Origin: Haematobia irritans
Taxonomy: Eukaryota; Arthropoda; Insecta; Diptera; Muscidae
Assembly (NCBI RefSeq): GCF_050003625.1
Contig: NC_134397.1
Coordinates: 279,490,070-279,554,069, forward strand
Reading direction: 5' to 3'
DNA length: 64,000 nt
A program made the position numbers and the translations under genes. The notes beneath the pieces were generated by a model. It was not told where the DNA came from, searched no databases, and saw only the letters and a list, made by a program, of their open reading frames with translations. This document shows positions 55,586 through 64,000 of the stretch, in pieces; the first letter of the stretch is position 1, and the number at the start of each line of letters is the position of its first letter.

Positions 55586-56992
55586 CTGTAATTAAAAAAG
55601 AAAAGTTACATTGTTTAGGTACATTGTTGTTGCACGAGAGTATTATAAAAAAATGTTAAAATATAAAGTTCACTTTCCCGTGGCAGCTATATTAGATTTT
55701 CGGAATGTACACATTTGTCTCACAGTAACAAGGTTTGGAAACTCAAAAGCCCTTTATATTTTAAGTCGTTGAGTTCGTGATCTTGATCTTCAAAATCGAC
55801 AATTCTTTAAGTTTAAAGATAGTACGTTTTTTTATTTTAAAAATCACTGACTTATAATTCCCCAAAATTTTAAAAGAAAATTTTGAATTTGAAAAGGGTT
55901 TTAGTGTAATAAGAATTGTGTCTGCTGTTTGATTTTCTGTAAGTTTTAGGGTTTTAAGTTTTATCCAAAATATTTTCAAGAACCATATTAGTTTTCTGTA
56001 TATTGCTTCTAATAAACCTAGAAATTCGTAAGTGCAAACAACAATTTTTTGTTTGTTTTGATATATTGATTTATGAGTAAGTAAATACAAGCAATATGCT
56101 TCATATATTGTTTTTGTCTTACATTGGTCCTTATATATCAGTGAAACTAAAATATCTTGTAGTGATGAGTTAAAAAAAAACCCCGAACCATGTAAGGACA
56201 TTGTATATGCGTGCATAGTTGTGAATAGGCTATGTGAAATAAGTTTCCAAAATTAAATTTTTATCCTATCCTAGGATGGTTTGCATGACCGTCTTGTGAG
56301 AAAGTTATATTACAGTGGTTGTTTTTCCGTCACATTTCTGAGTGTTGCAAACCTTATTTAAGTATTTTCGTTTATAATCCAAATGACAAAATAATAGTAA
56401 AGGCAACACATAGAGAAATAAACGTTACATTTTGAAGCTATTCCAACAAATTTTGCGATAATAAACATTGAGATATTATTTTCAATTGGGGTAAAATACA
56501 ATTAAACAAAGCTGTTTAAACCGACTTTAAAGTGAAATAAAAAAAAATGAATTGATGAAAAATAATTACTAAATTCCAATTTGTGTCGATATTGCAGAAT
56601 TATACTGCGCTAAAATTGTTTTTATTCTCATATTCGAGAAGCTAAGATTATGCATAAAATTCGCAAGTTTTTCTTCTATACACGCATACATATTTGTGTC
56701 AGTGTGTTGGCAAGGCAAAACAACCCACATGTAAGGCAATATGAAAAGCATTAGTTCGACAAGTCTTCGACGAGTACAGTTTACGCTTCGGCGCAAATAA
56801 AATAACAAAAGGGGATGTTGTTGCCACACGCTAGCAACGTTTCAAAAAAAAAAAAATGAAGGTATCAACACACGCGCATCCACAATGTAACTGATTCAGA
56901 CTTCGGTGATGCATTTTATACACATCTTGCATAGAAATTTCAAGCAAAACAGAATTCAAATAAAAACAAATTAAAACTCGTATAATACTTAC
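55586..56992. other. intron between common coding exons 2 and 3
   Basis: This 1.4-kb intron is bounded by GTAAGTAT (after 56993) and attacag (before 55585). No other features were recognised. Confidence 0.7.
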
Positions 56993-57132
56993 GTCCGTTA
57001 AGCCTTTAATTTGTAGAGCCTCTGCTGTACTTATGAAAGCTGGTAGAGCCTCCTGCTTCACGTTTACCTCTCCACAGTACATAAACTGGATAAGATCTTT
57101 CAACGCAGTGTGACTGACATCCTTCAGAAAAA
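56993..57132 (-). CDS. mod(mdg4): mod(mdg4) common coding exon 2 (BTB, second half)
   Basis: This exon completes the BTB domain: [19 protein letters not shown], then [14 protein letters not shown] and [13 protein letters not shown]. The acceptor is a pyrimidine-rich run ending in aacag. The first two bases complete the codon left by exon 1 (G+TT). The 140-base exon ends in phase 0 before the consensus donor GTAAGTAT. The intron to exon 1 is only 62 bases; the intron to exon 3 is about 1.4 kb. Confidence 0.95.
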
Positions 57133-57194
57133 CTGTTAAAAAAAAATACAAAAATTCTTGACCACATCCAAGAAAATCGTATAAATGTACTTAC

Positions 57195-57408
57195 CAAAGG
57201 CATGTTGATTGGCTGGCATTTGAGTGAACATTTTACGAAAATAGGGCGAACAGACTGACAAAACAAGGCGATGAGCCTTGACAAATTGTCCCTCTGCCGC
57301 CAACGTCACATCCACCAGGTCACCACGGCATAGCGATTCATGGAAACCCGCTGATAAATTACTATTAAAATTATTCCAGCACAACGAGAACTGCTCGTCG
57401 TCCGCCAT
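57195..57408 (-). CDS. mod(mdg4): mod(mdg4) common coding exon 1 (BTB, first half)
   Basis: This exon encodes the start of the protein and the first 71 residues of the BTB/POZ domain: [14 protein letters not shown], then [16 protein letters not shown] and [18 protein letters not shown], typical of the TTK-type BTB group of insect chromatin proteins. The ATG lies in the context caatATGGCGG. The donor GTAAGTAC follows TTT G, giving phase 1. The BTB domain mediates homo- and hetero-oligomerisation in the nucleus, which is known for the family and not visible here. No clear 5' UTR splice site or core promoter could be recognised in the 500 bases upstream. Confidence 0.95.
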
Positions 57409-57990
57409 ATTGAAGGTAGCACTATTTCAGTGTAGCGTACCTTTGGCCGAAGTGTTGCGACGAAACCAAATCGATAAAATTATGTATGTATATTGAAGCA
57501 CTGCAAAGAAAATTATGTGGACAAAAATTATATTAGAATTGCATAAAAGTACTCATAAAACTATATTGCGAGTATATTTTTCAATAAATTGCAATAGGCA
57601 TACATGAAAAACATTTTCTTAGAAAATGTTTAGAGGCTATTTTTCATGTGTATGTGTAGAACGAAAAAAAAATATGTATTCGCAATTATTATTTCACAGA
57701 ATTTCCCGCTGTATTAAAATTAATATATTAAGTTATATCTGCTTTTGAAACTTACCTAAATTTCTTTGTAGTTATCTTCACGAGATTTATATTTCCTCGT
57801 AGCTTTTCACCCAGAAAAAATTAGTATGTATAACGAAGCCACTTTTTGCTTCAACGCTCTTCTCTCTTTTTCCCCTTTAAAACAAGGCAAACACGCGTAA
57901 CGTCCGGACAGCTAGATGGTTGAAATGTGACTATATCGTAGTGTTGGGAAAGTAACGAACATTTGATTACAAGTACTCGTTACTGACTAA
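57409..57990. other. 5' flank of mod(mdg4), promoter not resolved
   Basis: It should contain the 5' UTR and promoter on the minus strand. A 23-base palindrome (aaacattttcttagaaaatg...) lies at about 57607-57629, and a pyrimidine-rich stretch at 57850-57880. I see no certain TATA box, initiator or 5' UTR splice site. Confidence 0.35.
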
Positions 57991-59660
57991 TTTGTTGAGT
58001 ACTCGTTACCTTTTAATGAGTACTCTATATCTATACCATTCCAATTAACACAAACATTTGAAAAATGCTAAAATTCAACCATTTTTCAAACAGTTAATCT
58101 GAGGACTATGTTCAGTTTTCAAGCTGAAAACCAGCTTATTTACTCGGTTACATTTTTAATCATTAAAGCTGAGTACTATGTTCAGTTTTCAAGCTGAAAA
58201 CCAGCTTGTTTTCACGGTTACTTTTCTTAATTAACTAATTTAGAAATATAAAATTATTTGCAATCATTTCCTTGGTTGGATCTTTTCCATCCATTATTTG
58301 GCAAGACTCGATCAAAATATAATCGTCTTCATAATTATATTTGTACTTTTAATTTAGTGTTTTGGTGAAAACACCGAACATAGTACTCACCTTAAAGGTG
58401 GGTATTAAGTTCGAGTTTAGCCGCTAAAATCGTCATTTTTTCACGATTACTTTTCTTTAATAATCTATTTTAAGGAATACAAACTTTGTGAAAATTTGCT
58501 TTGGGCTTTTCCCCATCAAGTTATAAAAAAATTTGCAACAAGTATGTATAATTTTATGCTTTTTTCTTACTGATTTAGTTTTCACTTTTGCGATTTTAGC
58601 GTCTAAAGGTGAGTACTATGTTCGTATTTTTCACCAAAACACTAAATTAAAAGTACAAAAATCTATATGAAGACGATTATATTTATAAAAAGTCTTGCGA
58701 AATAATGAATGGAAAAGATCTAAGGAATTGATTGTGAACCATTTTGTATTTATAATTTAATTAAATTAAAAAAGTAATCGTGAAAATAAGCGGGGTTTCA
58801 GCTTGAAAACTGAACATAGTACTCAGCTTAAACTCGAACTTAATACCCACCTTAAAGGTGGGTATTAAGTTCGAGTTTAGCCGCTAAAATTGTCATTTTT
58901 CACGATTACTTTTCTTTAATAATCCATTTTAAGGAATACAAACTTTGTGAAATTTTGCTTTGAGATATTCCCCATCAAGTTATAATGAAATCTGCAACAA
59001 ATATGAATAATTTTATAACTTTTTTTTACTGATTTAGTTTTCACTTTAGTGAAAATTAGCTGCTAAACTCGAACTTAATACTCACCTTAAAGGTGGGTAC
59101 TATGTTCGGTTTTCGAGTTGAAAATCACTTTATTTTCGCGATTACTTTTCCTGAAATAATCAAAATTATAAATTAAAACCAAAATATTCCTGTAAAGTCT
59201 TGCCGAAATCTAGGGGAACAAGAAACTGCGCATGAATTGAATTAATTTATCTGCTTCATCTTGAACTATTTTAATAAAGTAACCGCGAAAATTTCAACTC
59301 GAAAGCGAACATAGTACTTACCTTAAAGGTGGGTATTAAGTTCGAGTTTAGCCGCTAAAATCGCTAAATTGAAAACTAAATCAGTAAGAAAAATGCATGA
59401 AATTATACATATTTGTTGCAAATTTTATTATAACTTGATGGGGAAAAGCCCAAAGCAAATTTTCACAAAGTTTGTGTTCCTTAAAATGGAATATTAAGGA
59501 AAAGTAATCGTGAATAAATCATGTTTTTAGCGGCTAAATCTGAGTACTATGTTCAGTTTTCAAGCTGAAAACCAGCTTGTTTTCACGGTTACTTTTTTTA
59601 ATTAACTAATTTAGAAATATAAAATTATTTGCAATCAATTCCTTGGATCTTTTCCATCCA
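57990..59660. repeat. block of nested direct and inverted repeats
   Basis: Modules such as aaaggtgggtattaagttcg, gagtttagccgctaaaat, gctgagtactatgttcagtt and caagctgaaaaccagcttgt occur several times in both orientations, with junctions such as ccaccttaaaggtggg forming perfect palindromes (about 58396, 58845, 59085, 59320). Related words occur at 38295 and 50620. It is probably a foldback-type repeat family inserted into itself. Non-coding. Confidence 0.7.
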
Positions 59661-60087
59661 TTATTTGACAACCCAATAAACACAAACGTTTGAAAAATAC
59701 TAAAATGCAATAATTTTTTAAACATTTTTTCAAAGGATTAGGGTAATATTCAAGTTGAGAAATTGTTGAGAAAATCGCGTTCTCAACAAAAAACAGACAT
59801 TACCCTCAACAGTAAAATTAAACACAATAGCAATAATCTCTCAATTGTAATCCTCAAATTGAAATGCATCGCTACTCAATAATTTCTCAAACAGTTTTCA
59901 ATGTGAGACAAATTAAAAATTAACATTGCTGCGAATATTTTCTAACCACAATTTGCATGAAAGTCAATCCCAAGTCTTACTGAAAGTCAACACTAAATGT
60001 CTAGTGATTTTGTAAATTTTATTAATTTTTTTCATTAAAAATATAATAATATTAAAAATAACTAATAATATATAAAAATAATAATAT

Positions 60088-60666
60088 TGTTACGTTTTTA
60101 TATTTAGGCGTTTTTAATTACCCGACAATTAAAACACAGTTCTTTTAAATAACGACAATCTACAATTTATTTACTATGACTTCACACTTTACAATTCGTT
60201 CACACTGAAGTTATTCGTTTGACGCTTTAATTAAGACTGATTCGTTAGCAGCATGCGAGCGCTTTTATATATGACGGTGTGGCAATTCGAGAACATTCTG
60301 GTAGCACTACAATATTCTGGCAACGCCAGAACATTCTTAGACAATGCTAGAAGGATCTACGACCATTAAGTCGTTCATCTGGTGGCTGCCAAACACATAC
60401 ACACTCACATAGATATGCGCTCGCATTACTACAAGAACAAAAACAATGACAATATACAATGAGATGAAATGAGAATGCAAAATAACAAAGCAAAGGGGTT
60501 GTTATCAAAGAGAGTGAGAACTTACATGAAAATAAGCAAACAAAAGAACATAAAAGAAATTCAGGAAAGTGCTAGAAAATGAATAGATGATTCCAACAAG
60601 TTATAACGAAATTTTATCGTTACAATTTGAAATTTAAATTAACGGAAACTAATTTAAATAAACTTA
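60088..60666 (+). mobile_element. second copy of the TGTTACG LTR
   Basis: It is collinear with 12760-13333 with few differences (gttattcgtttgacgcttta, gacggtgtggcaat, aacggaaactaatttaaata). The last ~30 bases present in the other copy are replaced by sequence flanking the Harbinger gene. No internal region is attached, so it is a solo or truncated LTR. Confidence 0.55.
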
Positions 60667-60975
60667 AATCAATAGCTCCGTTCGAGAACCCCATAATTTT
60701 TGATAATTATCACAAATTTTTACTGGAAGTCGTTCGTTTACATCAAAAAGCCAGCAAAAGAGAGTCAGAGAGAGAAAAAAAATGACAGTTCTAGCTTAAA
60801 TATTTTGCAAGTTTTTGCTAGAGATTTTTTCTCCAGTAAAATCTTGCAAAACCTACCATTTGTAAGAATCAGCTGTTCATTTTGTAAACAAGTTATTTAA
60901 AGATACACTCTTTTTGCTGTGGTCAATGTAAGTTTTAACAAAACTTGTAAGTACCAGTTATAAAACCCCGGACAA

Positions 60976-62353
60976 ATGGAAATTACTACAGAACATTCGA
61001 TTGGGGATGGTACCCACTCCATAGAAATGCAAGGTAAATACATTAGCTTTTTGAGTTATTACAAAGATAATTATACAAAATAATTAAAGGACCTGCAACT
61101 GCTGTGTTAGCCACCGTAATGCTTTTAATGGAATCATCATCATCGGAGAGTGAGGATGAGGAGAATGAAATTATTATACACATGTTAAGAAGGGAAAGCA
61201 ACATCTTCCATAAAGGCATGGCTATATTCCAAGAAAAAAATAGGAGAAATTCAATCAAATCATATATAGAAGAAACAGTTCCAAAATATAATAACGTCGA
61301 ATTTCGTTCCCACTTTCGAGTTTCACGAGAAATTTATGAATCGCTGACAAATCTCTTTTCCAAATGGCCCCACTATGAAATGCTTCGTTCCGATAAACGA
61401 ATTCCAGCAAATGTTCAAGTTTTATATTTTTTATGGTTTGAATCTTGCAGTTTTCGAGATCTGTCTGATCGATTCAATATGTCCCTTTCAACAATAAGCG
61501 CTATAATAAATAGGGTGTCTTTGTTTTTTAGCAGTTTGAGTCCAGAAATTATACGATGGCCGTCAGATGAAAAGAAGGAGGAATCATCTAAATACTTTGC
61601 AGAGAAATGTATGATACCAAAAGCTATAGGTAGAACTTTGTACAGTTTTGTTTTTAAATTATTAATCCAATGTTTCCAATTACAGGTTGTATTGATGGTA
61701 CCCATGTAGTCATTGACCCACCAAAATCTGGAAAAGATGAATATATTGATAGAAAAGGGAACGTAACAGTTTGCTTACAGGGAATATGTGATGAACGCAA
61801 TAATTTCATAAATGTATTTGTCGGATATCCTGGATCATGCCACGATAGTTGGGTTCTGAAGAATTCACCAATATATAACAAGTTACCGTCATATTGTGGA
61901 GGTTGGACATGTCTACAAGTTTAGACTTTCCTTAATTCTTTATTTTCAGATTATTATTTACTAGGTGATTCAGCATATCCTTGCAATAAATACATCGTTA
62001 CACCTTACAAGGACAACGGGCATCTTAGAAAGGCTCAAAAAGAGTTCAATATGAAACTGAGTACTGGTAGAATTAAAATTGAACACTCATTTGGAATACT
62101 AAAGCAACGATTCCGGCAGTTATACTACTGCAAATTGCGAGGAATGAGAAAACTTTGCCATTTTATAAGAGCCTGCTGTGTTCTTCATAACATTGCTAAC
62201 GAAGATGGTATGCATTTTGAGCCAACTGCATTCCAGGAAGAGGAAGAAGATTTTATGGATGATTATCCAGATAACGACAACATTTCGCGTGGAGATGACG
62301 TGCGAAACGCAATATCAAAATCAATACAAGATGTACTTACTACAAAGAATTAA
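60976..62353 (+). CDS. PIF/Harbinger transposase (4 exons), apparently intact
   Basis: The exons are 60976-61033, 61090-61629, 61686-61901 and 61950-62353, all junctions in phase 1 with GT..AG ends. The 405-residue protein starts MEITTEHSIGDGTHSIEMQG. It has an acidic Ser/Glu stretch (SSSSESEDEENE), a helical N-terminal region (RSHFRVSREIYESLTNLF, FRDLSDRFNMSLSTISAIIN) and the DDE nuclease: GCIDGTHVVID (first Asp), LLGDSAYPCNKY (second Asp), RIKIEHSFGILKQRF (Glu). It ends FIRACCVLHNIANEDG plus an acidic tail. All three catalytic residues and the length fit an active HARBI1-like enzyme. The alternative unspliced frames are explained by these introns. Confidence 0.88.
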
Positions 62354-62428
62354 TTTTAATTTATTTAACTTTTAATTATAGTTCTACATTTAAAAATATA
62401 GTAAGGTAATCATATCGACTAGAGAATA

Positions 62429-62982
62429 CAGCAATCCCTCGATTTACGTCGCCTCGGTTTACGTTGTTTCGATTTACGTCGTTAAATTTTTTGTTTTATC
62501 TACCTTATATGAATATTGTTTTTAAGAACTCTGAATCCAAATCTGCATTTGTTTTTTTTTCTATCAGCTCGATTTTTCGAGATATACCGTTATGTTCAAA
62601 ATTAAGACACTTCCGCTATATAAATTGGAATAACTTGAAAACAGTTCAACATATTAAATTAAAAAAAATCAGAAAATCCCTAGCAATATTCTCTTTTAGC
62701 CGTCTTTACATTGTTTTTCAATTTTTCAAGTAGTTTTGGAGATATCGTTCAAGGAAAGACGGCTAAAAGAGAACATTGTTAGGGATTTTCTGATTTTTTA
62801 ATTTAATATGTTGAACTGTTTTCAAGTTATTCCAATTTATGTAGCGAAAGTGCCTTAATTTTGGCCATAACGGTATATCTCGAAAAATCGAGCTGATAGA
62901 AAAAAATAAATGCAGATTTGGATTCAGGGACCTCAAATTACTAAAAATTCACTATAAATTTCAATAAAACGAGGGATTACTG
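62429..62982. mobile_element. pogo/Tigger-like MITE with TA flanks
   Basis: The ends CAGCAATCCCTCGATTTACG and, inverted, CAGTAATCCCTCGTTTTATT are typical of pogo/Tigger elements and flanked by TA. The interior is a long imperfect palindrome: tatcagctcgatttttcgag (62563) is mirrored at about 62880-62900, and ccctagcaatattctctttt at about 62770-62795. It lies just downstream of the Harbinger transposase stop. Confidence 0.75.
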
Positions 62983-63283
62983 TATTTATTTCACATAGAG
63001 TAATACTATTTATTTTTATAAAAAGAAACATTTTTTGCACTGTTAATTATTTTTTGTGAATATTTCTATTACAAAGACGAAATAGAAAAAAATAAAAAAA
63101 TTCATTTACACTGAAAATTATTTTAAAACTATTTCATTTCACTAAATAAAACATATTTTGTAATTTTCATGTTGTATTTTAAATTTTAGAAATATGGTGA
63201 AAATACCAAATGTTCATTTTGGTTAACTAAACTGTAAGTTAGAAATTGATAAATTAAATATCTTGGAAGTATTGATAAACAAA

Positions 63284-64000
63284 TTATTTTTTCAATATGT
63301 TCACTAGGGTTTCAAGCAAATCCACTTTCTTCTTCTCCAGAGCTTCTTTTCGTTCGGCACGTTCTTCTCTTTGTTTCATACTTTGTTCTAATGTTTGTTG
63401 TAGAATTGCATCACTCTCTTCTCTTTTTTTTGCATGTTCTTCAGACATGTCTATGAATTGTTGAAGGGCTGTTTTCCGTTTTCTTGATGATGAACTACAT
63501 GGATCTTCGAAAAATATAAAAAATATTATAACATGAAAAACCTGGTTAAGTGGACCCAAGACTCAAGTCCGTATTGCTACGGGCTTGCTGGCATTGTGAT
63601 CTATAAATCTACATCTAAATTGAGAAACAAATTAGTCCTGGACGGTATCGTTTTACTACCAATAAATATTACAATAGAATGATGACGCATGCAAAGAATA
63701 TGTATCGACATTGAAATTTGTTATAGGATCACATTACACTCAAAATCTACATTTCAGATTTGAAATCTACTTTTTATAAGGCAAATGACAGTTGAATCTA
63801 GTAAAAGTGGATTTTGAAATTGTAATGTGAATGAGGTATTAGAATAAATAATAACAAAACGTCATTAACCGAATTATTTTCGAAATAGGACGATTTTTTC
63901 CGTGTAAGGCGTGCCCTTAAAATTCCAAACGAAATTTTTGTACCTGTTTCAGATAAATTTGGGCCTTCGATGAGTTTTAAATCCGCCGAAGACACTTCCG
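63284..64000 (-). CDS. probable Harbinger partner protein, 3' part (2 exons seen)
   Basis: The last exon 63504-63284 encodes SSSRKRKTALQQFIDMSEEH and a charged coiled-coil-like stretch (QTLEQSMKQREERAERKEAL, ending LLETLVNILKK). An upstream exon (right edge to 63944) reads VSSADLKLIEGPNLSET and ends in phase 1 at GTACAA, matching the phase-1 start of the last exon. The acceptor is weak (tttttcgaag). A basic patch followed by a C-terminal coiled coil is typical of the Myb/SANT/MADF-like second protein of Harbinger elements, which helps transposase reach nucleus and DNA. The DNA-binding part would be outside the window. It is convergent to the transposase gene. Confidence 0.55.

Larger units (their letters stand above)
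316..57408. other. mod(mdg4): mod(mdg4) complex locus, both strands
   Basis: This is the extent of the locus as far as the window shows it. Three common minus-strand exons (57408-54646) are followed by at least 26 alternative 3' terminal units on both strands down to the left edge. The assignment rests on the BTB N-terminus (starts [14 protein letters not shown]), the linker motif YIDLPIELPTKSEPDY, the FLYWCH C-termini, and a shared phase-1 junction: the common part ends with a single G after ...DAQ, and every unit opens with two bases that complete this codon. In Drosophila, Mod(mdg4) is a family of chromatin and insulator proteins with a common BTB part and isoform-specific C-termini, and some of its isoforms arise by trans-splicing. 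The last minus unit (434-316) is cut by the window edge, so the locus continues leftwards. Confidence 0.93.

Noticed and set aside
54865..55595. Several plus-strand frames opposite common exon 3
   Set aside because: They mirror the Gln/His-rich repeats of the real exon; composition artefact.
56569..56829. Minus-strand frame of 86 codons between common exons
   Set aside because: Inside the intron between exons 2 and 3, no splice sites in phase, no recognised domain.
57990..59660. Repeated modules considered as a CRISPR array or satellite
   Set aside because: Repeats occur in both orientations with irregular spacing in a eukaryotic genome; fits foldback elements.
61415..61705. Minus-strand frame of 96 codons
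   Set aside because: Antisense of the Harbinger transposase exon 2.

Overview
The window is nuclear DNA of a higher fly, most likely a calyptrate/muscid. It is AT-rich and intron-bearing, carries many DNA-transposon remnants and MITEs plus a tRNA-derived SINE, and encodes a BTB protein whose N-terminus reads as Drosophila Mod(mdg4). The species assignment is inference.

The main content is a mod(mdg4)-type locus. Three common coding exons lie on the minus strand at 57408-54646 (BTB domain, then a Gln/His-rich and acidic linker; 431 codons plus one base). They end in codon phase 1. Downstream, between about 34.4 kb and the left edge, I find at least 26 alternative 3' terminal units. Each opens with a 3' splice site that continues the common frame in the same phase. 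17 are on the minus strand, in cis with the common exons. 9 are on the plus strand and could join the common exons only by trans-splicing. They sit in alternating blocks: minus 0.3-7.7 kb, plus 17.2-18.7 kb, minus 21.1-25.2 kb, plus 28.0-31.4 kb, minus 31.5-34.4 kb. Most encode one FLYWCH zinc finger (WxC, C, HxH). Others encode a BEN-like domain split over three exons, a BED finger, a Cys-rich zinc-ribbon-like tail, and an AT-hook plus FLYWCH. Some units look decayed: a frameshift at 7.7 kb, lost zinc ligands at 5.7 and 4.5 kb, and a remnant on the plus strand at 38.7 kb. Several of these units have no ATG and are visible only when splice sites are read.

The 35-54 kb interval between common and variable exons is a transposon island. 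It holds a nearly complete jockey-like non-LTR retrotransposon (39015-44040, 13-bp target duplication, ORF1 with a one-base frameshift at an A8 run, intact 995-codon ORF2), a ~790-bp MITE in several copies, PIF/Harbinger-type MITEs including a tandem pair, and an RT fragment. The 8.9-16.2 kb gap holds mariner remnants, a hAT-like foldback element, an LTR and a MITE family. 18.9-21.0 kb holds a SINE and a truncated non-LTR element.

Upstream of the common exons (58-64 kb) lie a block of inverted/direct repeats, a second copy of the LTR, an apparently intact four-exon PIF/Harbinger transposase (60976-62353, all three DDE residues) and, convergent to it, the 3' part of a probable partner gene (63284-64000). 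A pogo/Tigger-like MITE sits between them.
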